From the NCBI GenBank assembly GCA_002342415.1, contig DDPY01000025.1, forward strand, positions 5,415 to 69,414: a stretch of 64,000 bases of DNA, written 5' to 3'. A program made the position numbers and the translations under genes. This stretch comes from Prevotella sp. UBA2456. Its GTDB lineage: Bacteria > Bacteroidota > Bacteroidia > Bacteroidales > Bacteroidaceae. Positions within the stretch are counted from its first letter, which is position 1, and the number at the start of each line of letters is the position of its first letter. Shown one piece after another: positions 32,854-42,337 of the stretch. The notes beneath the pieces were generated by a model that ran no database searches, was not told where the DNA came from, and saw only the letters and a list, made by a program, of their open reading frames with translations.

Positions 32854-33945
32854 ATGGGAAAAATTATACTGACAGGCGACCGCCCTACGGGCAAGCTCCA
32901 CTTGGGACACTATGTAGGTTCGCTGCGTCGCCGCGTAGAACTGCAGAACGCCGGCGACTATGACAAGATGTTTGTGTTTATGGCCGACGTACAGGCTTTG
33001 ACGGATAATGCTGACAATCCGGAGAAAATCCGCCAGAGCATTGTCAACGTGGCCCTCGACTATCTCTCGGCAGGACTTGACCCCGAGAAGTGTACGCTGT
33101 TCATCCAGAGCCAGATTCCTGAGTTGGCCGAGTTGACCACCTACCTGATGAACCTCGTCTCCGTTTCTCGCGTACAGCGCAACCCGACGGTGAAGACTGA
33201 GGTGAAGATGCGCGGCTTCGAGGGCGACAGCATTCCCTTGGGATTCTTCTGCTATCCCGTCTCGCAGGCTGCCGACATCACGCTGTTCAAGGCTACCACT
33301 GTGCCTGCCGGCGAAGATCAGGAACCGATGCTGGAGGTGACGCGCGAACTGGTTCGCCGTTTCAACCAGACCTATGCCGAAGTGCTGGTAGAGCCCAATA
33401 TCATGCTGCCCGAGAATGCCACAGCGCGTCGTCTGCCTGGTACGGACGGCAAGGAGAAGATGTCTAAGTCGCTGGGCAACTGCATCTATCTCTCCGACGA
33501 TGCCGACACCGTCTGGCAGAAGGTACGCTCGATGTACACCGACCCCCTGCATGTCAATCTGAACGACCCCGGCCACGTGGAGGGCAATGCCGTGTTCACC
33601 TATCTCGACGCCTTCTCGCGCCCTGAGCATTTTGCCCAGTACTGGCCCGAGTATCAGAATCTGGACGAGCTGAAGGACCACTATCGTCGCGGAGGCTTGG
33701 GCGACATGAAGTGCAAGAAGTTCCTCAACCAGATACTCAACGAGTTCCTGGAGCCTATGCGCCAGCGCCGTCATGAGTTCGAGCAGGACATCCCTGAAAT
33801 CTACAACATCCTGCGCAAGGGTACGGAGCGTGCCCGCGAGACTGCTGCTCAGACCATGAGTGAGGTTCGAGCCGCTATGCGCATCAACTACTTCGACGAC
33901 GAGGAGCTCATCCAGTCGCAGGCAGAGCAGTTCCGAGCCAAGTAA
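32854..33945 (+). CDS. trpS: Tryptophanyl-tRNA synthetase
   Basis: 363 residues. It is a class I synthetase charging tRNA-Trp. The HIGH motif is HLGH at residues 16-19 within GDRPTGKLHLGHYVGS, and the KMSKS motif appears intact as GKEKMSKSLGN near residue 200. The GEDQEPMLEVTRELV segment is typical of the family. Single gene with a consensus promoter, a repeat-filled leader and a terminator at 34050-34082. Confidence 0.95.
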   Translation: MGKIILTGDRPTGKLHLGHYVGSLRRRVELQNAGDYDKMFVFMADVQALTDNADNPEKIRQSIVNVALDYLSAGLDPEKCTLFIQSQIPELAELTTYLMNLVSVSRVQRNPTVKTEVKMRGFEGDSIPLGFFCYPVSQAADITLFKATTVPAGEDQEPMLEVTRELVRRFNQTYAEVLVEPNIMLPENATARRLPGTDGKEKMSKSLGNCIYLSDDADTVWQKVRSMYTDPLHVNLNDPGHVEGNAVFTYLDAFSRPEHFAQYWPEYQNLDELKDHYRRGGLGDMKCKKFLNQILNEFLEPMRQRRHEFEQDIPEIYNILRKGTERARETAAQTMSEVRAAMRINYFDDEELIQSQAEQFRAK

Positions 33946-33978
33946 TGAAGGACTTGGAAAAGCAGGTCCGAAATAGTT

Positions 33979-34032
33979 GAGTTAACTCAAATCATCAATC
34001 GAGTTAACTCAAACGATCAATCGAGTTAACTC
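33979..34032. repeat. Periodic GAGTTAACTC palindromes, second locus
   Basis: GAGTTAACTC at 33979-33988, 34001-34010 and 34023-34032, exactly 22 bp apart, joined by AAATCATCAATC and AAACGATCAATC. Nearly identical to the array at 3019-3093 about 31 kb away. It lies between the trpS stop and its terminator. Confidence 0.9.
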
Positions 34033-34049
34033 AACAGAAAAAGTGCCAT

Positions 34050-34082
34050 AATGGGTTGGTGGATGCCAGCCCATTATTTTTT
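34050..34082 (+). terminator. Terminator of trpS
   Basis: AATGGGTTGG (34050-34059) pairs with CCAGCCCATT (34066-34075) with a G-T pair, followed by a T-rich run to 34082. Confidence 0.75.
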
Positions 34083-34114
34083 GTGTTTTTGATGGCGTTT
34101 TGAAAAAAATTAGT

Positions 34115-34122
34115 TACCTTTG
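34115..34122 (+). promoter_or_regulatory. -7 element for the NMT1-sensor operon
   Basis: TACCTTTG, about 49 bp upstream of the ATG at 34172. TTTG copies occur 12 and 23 bp upstream, neither at ideal spacing. Confidence 0.55.
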
Positions 34123-34171
34123 CAGCCAAGAAGGTGAATTGTGTGTTAAGCCTTGTAAAGTGTTATAATGT

Positions 34172-35107
34172 ATGATGAAGTTTCTCCTGGCATTAGTGTT
34201 GCTGCTGATATCTCCATGCATGCGTGCTGAGAAGTTTGTGTTCACGACCATTTGGACGGCACAAGCCCAGTTTGCAGGCTATTACGTTGCGAAAGAGAAG
34301 GGATTCTATCGGGAGCAGGGACTGGACGTGGTGATACAGCATCCGTCGCTGACGGCCTCGGCCTTCCAACGGCTGAAGACGGATGAGTGTGATGCCGCTA
34401 TGTTCTCGATGATGTCGGCTATGGACTTTATCGCCCAGGGCTTTCCCCTGGTGAACATCTTTCAGGACTCGATGAACAGCAGCAACATCTTAGTGTCGCG
34501 CTGGGATACGAATCCGCTGAAGATGAAAGGTAAGCGCGTGGGAATCTTCAACTCTGACCCGAGCTATCAGGCTATGATTATGAGCCAAAAGGAAGGGATG
34601 GATTACGAATGGGTGCGTTTCACCAGCCATATCAATCTGTTTCTCTCTGGTGCGGTCGATGCCACGATGGTGGTAAGCTATAACGAATACTACCAGCTGA
34701 AGCAGGCTGGCTACAGGTTGTCGGAGGAGTGTCTCTACCGTTTCAGCGAGCACGACTACAATATTCAGGAGACGGGTGTGTATGTCAAGCCTCAGGTATT
34801 CAAGACGCGGCGCGAGGACTGCAGGCGCTTTGCCGCTGCCAGCCGGAAGGGGTGGGAGTGGGCTGCTGCTCATCCGGACGAGGCGCTCGACATCGTGATG
34901 AATTACGTGAAACGCTATCATGCTCCGACGAATCGCATCATGCAGGAAATGATGCTCAAGGAGGTGCTCCGGCTGCAAGTGGACCGCGAGTCGCGTCGTC
35001 GCGAGTTTCGCGTGCGGCCAGACATGGTGGAGAAGGCCAGCAGACTGATGCTGGAGTGCGGACTGCTGCGCCGGCCGGTAACCTATCAAGAACTTATGGG
35101 ACAATGA
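34172..35107 (+). CDS. NMT1/THI5-like periplasmic binding protein
   Basis: 311 residues with a signal peptide (FLLALVLLLISPCMRA, mature from about residue 20). The mature protein matches the NMT1/THI5-like solute-binding fold: WTAQAQFAGYYVAKEKGFYREQGLDVVI at its start is the family signature, and DAAMFSMMSAMDFIAQGFPLVNI follows. Relatives such as ThiY bind thiamine-pyrimidine precursors for ABC import, but no permease or ATPase gene is near. Its last 4 bp overlap a sensor gene (ATGA), and a second sensor follows, which suggests the ligand is sensed rather than only imported. The ligand is unknown. Confidence 0.8.
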   Translation: MMKFLLALVLLLISPCMRAEKFVFTTIWTAQAQFAGYYVAKEKGFYREQGLDVVIQHPSLTASAFQRLKTDECDAAMFSMMSAMDFIAQGFPLVNIFQDSMNSSNILVSRWDTNPLKMKGKRVGIFNSDPSYQAMIMSQKEGMDYEWVRFTSHINLFLSGAVDATMVVSYNEYYQLKQAGYRLSEECLYRFSEHDYNIQETGVYVKPQVFKTRREDCRRFAAASRKGWEWAAAHPDEALDIVMNYVKRYHAPTNRIMQEMMLKEVLRLQVDRESRRREFRVRPDMVEKASRLMLECGLLRRPVTYQELMGQ

Positions 35108-36603
35108 AAACACCGAAGGAGATAATAAGCAGTTCGTTGTCGTATCGGCTCAGCTTCTGGGTGGTACTGATAGCCGCTGCCATCTTCTTGGCTGCTTTCA
35201 GCCTGATGTTTGCCGAAACGCGCGAACTGGTACGTGAGGAGGCCTGGGAGAAGGCTACCAAGACGCTGGACGGCACCGTGCTGTATATAGACAACACGCT
35301 GCACAAAGTGGAGGTGGCTTCCGACAATATGGTCCGCGTGATAGAACAGCATCTGGACGAGCCGGACAGGATGTTCGACCTGAGTCGGCAAGTGCTGAAG
35401 AACAATCCCGAGCTGACGGGCTGCAGTATCTCGTTCGAGCCTTTCTACTTCAAGGAGAAAGGGCGCTATTTCTCTGCCTACTCCTATAATGGCGGCGACA
35501 GCATACAGACCGAGCAGGAAGGCACGGACAACTATCAATATCACTGCATGGACTGGTATCTGATACCAAAACTGCTGAATCGTCCGTACTGGATAGAGCC
35601 CTTCCAGGAGGACGCGATGGAAGGCATCATCGTCAAGGAGATATTCTCCAGCTACAGCCGCCCTATTCATAACCGACGGGGCGATGTGGTAGGCACCTTC
35701 TCGGTGGATATCTGTCTGGACTGGTTCTCGGAAACCGTATCCAAGGCCAAGCCCTATCCCAACTCCTACAGCATCCTGTTGGGCAAGGGCGGCACCTATC
35801 TGGTGCATCCCGATACCACCAAGCTGTTTTATGAGACCATCTTCACCAGCACGCTGGAGCACGCGGACTCGGCACAGACAGCCTTAGGGCAGGCTATGTT
35901 GGCTGGCGAGACAGGGCATAAGGTGATGATGATTGGCGGGGAGCCGAACCACGTATTCTTCAAACCTTTCAAGAATACGGGCTGGAGCGTGGCCATCATC
36001 TGTCCGGAAAGCGATATCTATGCGTCCTATTACCAGCTGCGCACGGCTGTGCAGTGGATTGGCGGCATCGGGTTGCTGCTCATGCTCGTCTTCTGTTTCG
36101 TCGTGATTCGAAATAGGTTGCGGCCCTTGCGGCAGCTGGCCAAGGTGACGCAGCAGATAGCGCGGGGCGAGTTTGCCAACGACATTCCCGACAGTCGCCG
36201 TTCCGACGAGATAGGGCAGTTGCAGCACAGCTTCAAGACCATGCAGCAGTCGCTCGGAAGATATGTGCAAGAGGTGCGCCACGAGACGGAAGTGCAAGAG
36301 CAGCAGAACCGCGAGTTGCAGGCTACCTATCAGCAGGTAAAGGAAGAGGAGCATGTCAAGGATGCTGTCTTGCACCGGATGTCCGACAAGATGGCCGCTC
36401 CGGTAAAAGATATAACGGCTATTGCCAAGATTATCTGTGAGCAGCATCAGCAGATGGCCGATGATGTCATCACCGCCCAGGTGAACCGGCTGTTAGAGCA
36501 TACCACCGACGTAACCAGTCTGCTCGACAAGCTGCTGGATGCTGCACAGAAAGAGGGCAGCCGTCGTGAAGAACAAATAAAACCTGATGAGCCGTATGAG
36601 TAA
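35104..36603 (+). CDS. Degenerate Cache-HAMP sensor lacking kinase domain
   Basis: 499 residues from the ATG at 35104; in-frame codons upstream only overlap the preceding gene. A membrane helix at about 17-37, a periplasmic Cache-type region (about 38-310; GCSISFEPFYF, YFSAYSYNGGDSIQTEQEG), a second helix at about 315-336 and a HAMP (about 337-390; EIGQLQHSFKTMQQSLG) lead to a coiled-coil and dimerisation-like segment. Aligned with the next gene, the phospho-acceptor His398 is replaced by Asp428 (RMSDKM versus DMFHQI). The chain stops at 499 with no ATPase domain. It probably signals through partner interaction, not phosphotransfer. Overlaps the next gene by 17 bp. Confidence 0.8.
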   Translation: MKTPKEIISSSLSYRLSFWVVLIAAAIFLAAFSLMFAETRELVREEAWEKATKTLDGTVLYIDNTLHKVEVASDNMVRVIEQHLDEPDRMFDLSRQVLKNNPELTGCSISFEPFYFKEKGRYFSAYSYNGGDSIQTEQEGTDNYQYHCMDWYLIPKLLNRPYWIEPFQEDAMEGIIVKEIFSSYSRPIHNRRGDVVGTFSVDICLDWFSETVSKAKPYPNSYSILLGKGGTYLVHPDTTKLFYETIFTSTLEHADSAQTALGQAMLAGETGHKVMMIGGEPNHVFFKPFKNTGWSVAIICPESDIYASYYQLRTAVQWIGGIGLLLMLVFCFVVIRNRLRPLRQLAKVTQQIARGEFANDIPDSRRSDEIGQLQHSFKTMQQSLGRYVQEVRHETEVQEQQNRELQATYQQVKEEEHVKDAVLHRMSDKMAAPVKDITAIAKIICEQHQQMADDVITAQVNRLLEHTTDVTSLLDKLLDAAQKEGSRREEQIKPDEPYE

Positions 36604-38416
36604 CCTTCTCCATTCCATCCGCCGGTCGTTGTCGCTCAGGCTCAGTCTTGGCATCTTCGCCTTCGTAGTGGCCATTTTCATGGTGACCATCGGATTCCTG
36701 TTCTATCGTTCCAGGCAGTCGGTGCTGCAGGGAACGGTGAGTGTGACTACGCAGATGCTGACCAATATGTCGTTGCAACTGAATGGCATAATGGATGAGG
36801 TGGAGATGGCAGTCAACAATACCGAATGGCAGGTGATGCAGCATCTGACACCCGACTCGCTGTTTGCCCTGTCAAGGCATATCCTGGAAGTGAACCCCAA
36901 CCTGAACGGTTGCAGCATCTCGTTCGAACCATACTATTTCCCAGAGTGGGGTAAGTACTTCTCAGCCTATTCGATGAATACCGACGGGCACATCGAGACC
37001 GAGCAGGAGGGCAATGAGGGCTATAATTATTTCGAGATGTCGTGGTATGCGGAGCCCAAGAAACAGGGGAAAGCCTGCTGGGTGGATCCGTTCAAGGACT
37101 ATAATCCCAGCGGCATCTACGACCGCGACATGATTGCTTCCTACTGCAGACCGCTGATAACGGCAGAGGGAAAACTGATAGGCATCATCTCGGCAGACCT
37201 GTCGCAGCGTCGGCTGTCGCAGTTGTTGTCGCAGGATATGAGCTATCCCAACTCCTATTATATGTTGCTGGGCAAGCATGGGAAGATTATCGCTGCCGGA
37301 AGCAACGAGGCCCGGCTGTCCGACTTGGACAGTTCCGACAATCTTGTGCTGCGCCAGCAGGTGGGGAATTCTGGATGGACAGTAGCTATCATCTGTGACA
37401 AGAGCGACTTCTTCAAGAGCTATAATCAGCTGTTGTATCTCGTGCTGTCCATCATCCTCTTCGGTCTGTTGCTGATGTTTGCATTCTGTTACTATCTTGT
37501 CAGGAAGACGATTGCTCCGGTGAGTCTTCTGGCCCGCCAAGCTCGCGATGTGACGGAAATGAACTTTGAGCACAAGATTGCCACCTCTCCGCGTATCGAC
37601 GAGGTGGGGCAGTTGCAGAACAGCTTTGCGTCCATGCAGCAGTCGATAGGCTCGTATGTGGCTCACCTCGAGGATGTGAAAAATCAGGCTGAGCAGCGAA
37701 AGGAGGAGCTGCTGGCTGCCAAGAACATGGCTGTGGCATCTGACCGCAGGAAAAAGGCATTCATCCGCGATATGTTCCATCAGATTCGCACGCCGTTGAA
37801 TATCATCAGCGGTTTTGCCCAGGTGTTGCGCGACGCCTACGGTATGATTGACGAGGAGGAGAAAAATACGATTACGCGCGAAATGCTGCAGAACAGCCAG
37901 ACTATTACGAACATGATGGACAACTGGATGAGGACGCTGGCCCTGGAGGATATTCAGTTGTTGGAGCGTAAGGATGCCGTATTCTGCAGTTATATATGTC
38001 TGCAGGCTGCTCAGGAGGTGACGCTGAAAGCCCCTGATAAGGTGAAGTTAGAGGTCGTAGCGGATATCCCCGACAATCTGGTCATGATGACCGACAAAGA
38101 GTGTCTGCTGAAGGTGCTCACCGAGCTTTTATTCAATGCGAACAAGTTTACCAGCGAGGGGACGATCACCCTTCGGTGTGAGCAAACGGACAGACGCACG
38201 GTGAGATTCATAGTGAAAGATACCGGACCGGGCATCCCCGAAGCAGACCGCGAGCGAATATTCACGCAGTTTACTAAGTTAAATGATTTCAACGAGGGGC
38301 TCGGGATGGGATTGTCTCTTTGTCAGCGCTTGGCAACGCTGCTCGGAGGCAGCCTTATGCTCGACAAAGAGTATAGGGATGGGGCCTGCTTTATATTAGA
38401 GCTCCCCATCCCATAA
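36587..38416 (+). CDS. Cache-HAMP sensor histidine kinase
   Basis: 609 residues. A membrane helix at about 20-40, a Cache-type periplasmic region (GCSISFEPYYF, YFSAYSMNTDGHIETEQEG, closely parallel to the preceding protein), a second helix near 283-305, HAMP (EVGQLQNSFASMQQSIG), HisKA with His398 in DMFHQIRTPLNII, and HATPase with N-box LLFNANKFTSEG, G1 DTGPGIPEADR and G2 GLGMGLSLC. It is a complete kinase and a paralogue of the upstream gene. No response regulator is adjacent. It ends 13 bp from the convergent araB gene with no terminator between them. The start could be Met1 or Met4. Confidence 0.87.
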   Translation: MSRMSNLLHSIRRSLSLRLSLGIFAFVVAIFMVTIGFLFYRSRQSVLQGTVSVTTQMLTNMSLQLNGIMDEVEMAVNNTEWQVMQHLTPDSLFALSRHILEVNPNLNGCSISFEPYYFPEWGKYFSAYSMNTDGHIETEQEGNEGYNYFEMSWYAEPKKQGKACWVDPFKDYNPSGIYDRDMIASYCRPLITAEGKLIGIISADLSQRRLSQLLSQDMSYPNSYYMLLGKHGKIIAAGSNEARLSDLDSSDNLVLRQQVGNSGWTVAIICDKSDFFKSYNQLLYLVLSIILFGLLLMFAFCYYLVRKTIAPVSLLARQARDVTEMNFEHKIATSPRIDEVGQLQNSFASMQQSIGSYVAHLEDVKNQAEQRKEELLAAKNMAVASDRRKKAFIRDMFHQIRTPLNIISGFAQVLRDAYGMIDEEEKNTITREMLQNSQTITNMMDNWMRTLALEDIQLLERKDAVFCSYICLQAAQEVTLKAPDKVKLEVVADIPDNLVMMTDKECLLKVLTELLFNANKFTSEGTITLRCEQTDRRTVRFIVKDTGPGIPEADRERIFTQFTKLNDFNEGLGMGLSLCQRLATLLGGSLMLDKEYRDGACFILELPIP

Positions 38417-38429
38417 ACTTTATTAGAGA

Positions 38430-40022
38430 CTATTGCTTGCTGGCTACAGCGGCTTGCTCAATGGGCATGCAGCGCTTGTAGTTCTCGATATAGCGTTCGA
38501 AACCTGCCACATCTTCAGCGGTAGGAGCGATAGAAACGCCTTTGTTGCCGGCAAATACTACCTGTTCAAGATAGTCGGCCAGTGACTGTTGCTGCTTGTT
38601 GCCAACCATGAAGGCTGCCAACAGGGCAATACCCCATGCACCGCCTTCGCCGGCTGTCTCCATCACAGAGATGGGCGAGTTGAGGGCAGCAGCCAGCATG
38701 CGCTGACCAACGCCGGGGGTCTTGAAATAGCCTCCGTGGCCGGTGATGCGGTCTATCTGTACCTGCTCTTCCTTCAGCAGAATGTCGTTGCCAATCTTCA
38801 GTACGCCGATGGCACCGAAGAGGTGGGCACGCATGAAGTTGGCCAGGTTGAACTTGTCGTTGGCTGAGCGGACAAAGAGGGGACGGCCGTCGGCAAAGCC
38901 TGTGACGGGTTCGCCCGAAACGTAGTTGTAGGCCATCAGACCACCGCAGTCGGCATCGCCCTCTAAGGCTTTGTTGAACAGCTTGCCGTAGAGTTCGTTC
39001 ATGTCGACAGGGACACCTAACAGTTGCTGATATTCCTTGAACAGACCGACCCAGGCATTGATGTCGGAAGTACAGTTGTTGCAGTGTACCATAGCCACCA
39101 GCGAACCGTCGGGTGTGGTCACCATGTCAATCATCTCATAGGGCTTGGAAAGGGGCTTTTCGAGCACAATCATCGAGAACGACGACGTGCCGGCTGAGAC
39201 ATTGCCTGTGCGCTGCTTGACGGCATTGGTGGCAACCATACCTGTACCGGCATCACCCTCAGGAGGACAGACAGGAATGCCTGCCTTGAGGTGACCGGAA
39301 ACGTCGAGCCGCTTGGCTCCCTCTGGCGTGAGGAAACCGGCATTCTCTCCAGCTACCAGCACCTTGGGAAGAATGTCGAGCAGCTGCCAGCTGAAGCCCT
39401 TGGGAGCAATGAGCTCGTTGAACTTGCTTACCATTCCGGCATCGTAGGTCTTGGTAGCCGGGTCGACGGGAATCATGCCCGAAGCATCGCCGACACCCAG
39501 TACGAACTGGCCAGTGACCTGCCAGTGGACATAGCCTGCCAGCGTGGTCAGGAACTTAATGTCACCGACGTGCTCCTCGTTGTCGAGAATGGCCTCATAG
39601 AGATGGCTGATGCTCCAACGCAGGGGGATATTATAGTTGAACAACTCCGAGAGCTGGGCTGCGGCCTTGCCTGTATTGGTGTTGCGCCAGGTGCGGAAAG
39701 GAACCAGTATCTGCTGATCCTGATTGAAAGCCATGTAGCCGTGCATCATGGCAGAGAAACCGATGGCTGCAAGACTCTCAATCTCGCAGTCGTACTGTGC
39801 CATCACGTCCTTGCGCAGTTCGGCATAGCAGTCCTGCAGTCCGTACCAGATAGCTTCGGTAGAGTAGGTCCATAGTCCGTCAACGAGTTGGTTCTCCCAC
39901 TCGTGAGCACCCTGTGCGATAGGCTTGTTCTGCTCGTCAATGAGCACAGCCTTGATGCGGGTAGAGCCAAACTCGATACCGAGTATGGCTTTACCTGCTT
40001 CTATTGTTTGTTTTGCGTTCAT
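38430..40022 (-). CDS. araB: L-ribulokinase (FGGY family)
   Basis: 530 residues. An FGGY-family carbohydrate kinase with an N-terminal ATPase-fold LGIEFGSTRIKAVLID and a C-terminal half with CPPEGDAGTGMVATNAV and ITGHGGYFKTPGVGQRML. Position directly after araA (1 bp gap) and with araD identifies it as the ribulokinase of the L-arabinose pathway. By sequence alone it could also be called a xylulokinase. It is the last gene of the minus-strand ara operon. Confidence 0.85.
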   Translation of the reverse strand: MNAKQTIEAGKAILGIEFGSTRIKAVLIDEQNKPIAQGAHEWENQLVDGLWTYSTEAIWYGLQDCYAELRKDVMAQYDCEIESLAAIGFSAMMHGYMAFNQDQQILVPFRTWRNTNTGKAAAQLSELFNYNIPLRWSISHLYEAILDNEEHVGDIKFLTTLAGYVHWQVTGQFVLGVGDASGMIPVDPATKTYDAGMVSKFNELIAPKGFSWQLLDILPKVLVAGENAGFLTPEGAKRLDVSGHLKAGIPVCPPEGDAGTGMVATNAVKQRTGNVSAGTSSFSMIVLEKPLSKPYEMIDMVTTPDGSLVAMVHCNNCTSDINAWVGLFKEYQQLLGVPVDMNELYGKLFNKALEGDADCGGLMAYNYVSGEPVTGFADGRPLFVRSANDKFNLANFMRAHLFGAIGVLKIGNDILLKEEQVQIDRITGHGGYFKTPGVGQRMLAAALNSPISVMETAGEGGAWGIALLAAFMVGNKQQQSLADYLEQVVFAGNKGVSIAPTAEDVAGFERYIENYKRCMPIEQAAVASKQ

Positions 40023-40023
40023 A

Positions 40024-41565
40024 TTACTTCAGTGCTTTATTGAGCATATAATAAACTTCGTTGTTGCGCAGAGTCTGCTGGAACTCATAGGTCTTGGTAT
40101 CCTTGTTGATCTTGACATACTCGATGCCGAGCATCTCTGCAAAGTCTTCCCAATATTCCTCTGTAATGTCATAGGAGAATGCGCTATGGTGCGTACCACC
40201 GGCGAGAATCCATGCACCGGCACCAATCTCAAAGGTAGGCTGGGGAACCCAAAGTGCGCTGGCAACAGGCAGGTTGGGCATGGGCTTGGGCTCGATGCAC
40301 TCTACCTCCTGAGAAATCAGACGGAAGCGGTTGCCCAAATCGACAACAGTAGCCTTGATGCCGCGTCCTACTTTCGAGGTGAACACAAGGCGGGCGGTCT
40401 GCTCTTTGCGGATGCCGATACCTAAGAAATGTACCTCCAGTTTGGGCTTGTCGACGGCAATCAGCGGGCAAACCTCAAGCATATGGCTCTGCAGGCACGA
40501 TGAACGGTCGCCGGCAAAGTTAAGGGTATAGTCCTCAAGGAATGAGCAGCCGATAGGCATGCCCTGCTGGATGACCCACAGGGTGCGATAGAGGCAGGCT
40601 GTCTTCCAGTCACCTTCGGCACCGAAGCCGTAGCCCTCGGCCATGAGGCGCTGTGAGGCCAGACCGGGAATCTGGTCGAAACCGGCGAAGTTGGGGTCGT
40701 TGATGTCAGCATCACCCAGGTCGTCGAAGTTGGTGGTGAAAGCGGTAGCGCCCTCATCCTTCAGTACACGGCGCAGGGCAATCTCTGCTTTGGCAGCATT
40801 GCGCACCTTCTTCCAATAAACCTCTTCGCCAGACTCGTCAATCTTGATGGTATATTCCTTCTTGTAAACTTCTACCAGCTCGTCAACCTCCTTGTCGGTG
40901 ACTTTCTTCCAGTAGTCAATCATAGAGCTGACTGGATAGTAGTCGACATGATAGCCCAGACGCTGCTCGAACTCTACGCGGTCACCATCGGTGACGGCAA
41001 CGTTGTTCATGTTCATACCGAACATCAGGCAGCGCACGTTGCGAGCATCGGCAACACCGGCAGCGACACGTGCCCAGACGGCAATCTTCTTCTGAGCCTC
41101 TTCGCTCTTCCAGTATCCGCAAACCACCTTGCGGGGAACGCGCATACGGGTGCAGATGTGGCCGAACTCAATATCACCGTGAGCCGACTGGTTCAGGTTC
41201 ATGAAGTCCATGTCCATCGTCTCCCAGGGTATCTCGGCATTATATTGTGTGTGGAAGTGGAGCAGGGGCTTATGCAAATCCTGCAGACCCTTGATCCACA
41301 TCTTGGCAGGCGAGAAGGTATGCATCCAGGTAATGATGCCGATACACTTGTCGTCGTTGTTGGCTGCCTTCATCACTGCCTCTACCTCGTTGGAAGAATT
41401 GGCGGTACCCTTATATACTACTTTGATGGGGATGATGCCTGATGCATTCAGTCCGTCTACCATCTCCTGCGAGTGGCCGTCGACAATCTTTACTGTCTCA
41501 CCACCATAGAGCAACTGTGCACCAGTCACCCACCAAATTTCTAAGTTTTCAAATGCTTTAATCAT
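40024..41565 (-). CDS. araA: L-arabinose isomerase
   Basis: 513 residues, close to the usual 500. It converts L-arabinose to L-ribulose with Mn2+. FENLEIWWVTGAQLLYGGE is the standard N-terminus. The active-site Glu and His regions are visible in EGYGFGAEGDWKTA and LEVCPLI, and in GGTHHSAFSYDIT near the C-terminus. It lies between araD and araB in the operon. Confidence 0.95.
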   Translation of the reverse strand: MIKAFENLEIWWVTGAQLLYGGETVKIVDGHSQEMVDGLNASGIIPIKVVYKGTANSSNEVEAVMKAANNDDKCIGIITWMHTFSPAKMWIKGLQDLHKPLLHFHTQYNAEIPWETMDMDFMNLNQSAHGDIEFGHICTRMRVPRKVVCGYWKSEEAQKKIAVWARVAAGVADARNVRCLMFGMNMNNVAVTDGDRVEFEQRLGYHVDYYPVSSMIDYWKKVTDKEVDELVEVYKKEYTIKIDESGEEVYWKKVRNAAKAEIALRRVLKDEGATAFTTNFDDLGDADINDPNFAGFDQIPGLASQRLMAEGYGFGAEGDWKTACLYRTLWVIQQGMPIGCSFLEDYTLNFAGDRSSCLQSHMLEVCPLIAVDKPKLEVHFLGIGIRKEQTARLVFTSKVGRGIKATVVDLGNRFRLISQEVECIEPKPMPNLPVASALWVPQPTFEIGAGAWILAGGTHHSAFSYDITEEYWEDFAEMLGIEYVKINKDTKTYEFQQTLRNNEVYYMLNKALK

Positions 41566-41598
41566 AATAATAGCTTGTTCTTATAAGTCAATAGTAAA

Positions 41599-42297
41599 TT
41601 ATTTCTTCTTTTGTCCGTAGTAGGCGTTAGGACCGTGCTTGCGGGAGAAATGCTTCTCGACCAGCAGGGGATTCATGGTCGTCTCAGGATTGACGCAGAA
41701 TGATACGAAAGCCATTTTGGCCACCTGCTCAGCCACTACTGCATGATAGACTGCCTGATCGGCATCCTTGCCCCAGGCAAAGGGACCGTGATTCTTGACA
41801 AGTACGGCAGGGGTATGTACCGGGTTGATGTTGTCACGCTTGAAGCGGTTCACGATGACTACGCCGGTTTCTTTTTCGTATTCAGGCATCTGGTCCTCAG
41901 TCATAGAGTCTGTACAAGGGATGCAGTCGTGGAAATAGTCGGCATGGGTAGTGCCAATGTTGGGAATGTCCTTACCGGCCTGCGCCCATGCGGTGGCATA
42001 AGTGGAGTGGGTGTGGACGATGCCGCCCAACTCGGGGAAGGCCTTATATAAGATAAGGTGGGTAGGTGTATCACTGCTGGGATTGAGATCGCCCTCAACT
42101 ACTTTGCCTGTCTCCAGGTCGACCACTACCATATCGGAGGCTTTCATGACGTCGTACTCTACACCAGAGGGCTTGATGACGACGAGGCCTTTTTCGCGGT
42201 CGATAGCCGACACGTTGCCCCATGTGAATATCACCAGATTATGCTTTACAAGGTCCAGATTGGCCTTGAATACTTTTTGCTTCAGTTCTTCTAACAT
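41599..42297 (-). CDS. araD: L-ribulose-5-phosphate 4-epimerase
   Basis: 232 residues from the ATG at 42297, which gives the standard N-terminus LEELKQKVFKANLDL; an upstream in-frame start adds unconserved residues. It is a class II aldolase-like epimerase giving D-xylulose-5-phosphate. The zinc ligands lie in HTHSTYATAWAQ and in KNHGPFAWG, and FTWGNVSAID and KPSGVEYD are family segments. Third step of the arabinose pathway. Confidence 0.95.
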   Translation of the reverse strand: MLEELKQKVFKANLDLVKHNLVIFTWGNVSAIDREKGLVVIKPSGVEYDVMKASDMVVVDLETGKVVEGDLNPSSDTPTHLILYKAFPELGGIVHTHSTYATAWAQAGKDIPNIGTTHADYFHDCIPCTDSMTEDQMPEYEKETGVVIVNRFKRDNINPVHTPAVLVKNHGPFAWGKDADQAVYHAVVAEQVAKMAFVSFCVNPETTMNPLLVEKHFSRKHGPNAYYGQKKK

Positions 42298-42337
42298 AGT
42301 TATATTTATTTTAATTGGATGTTTGCATTGAAATTCT

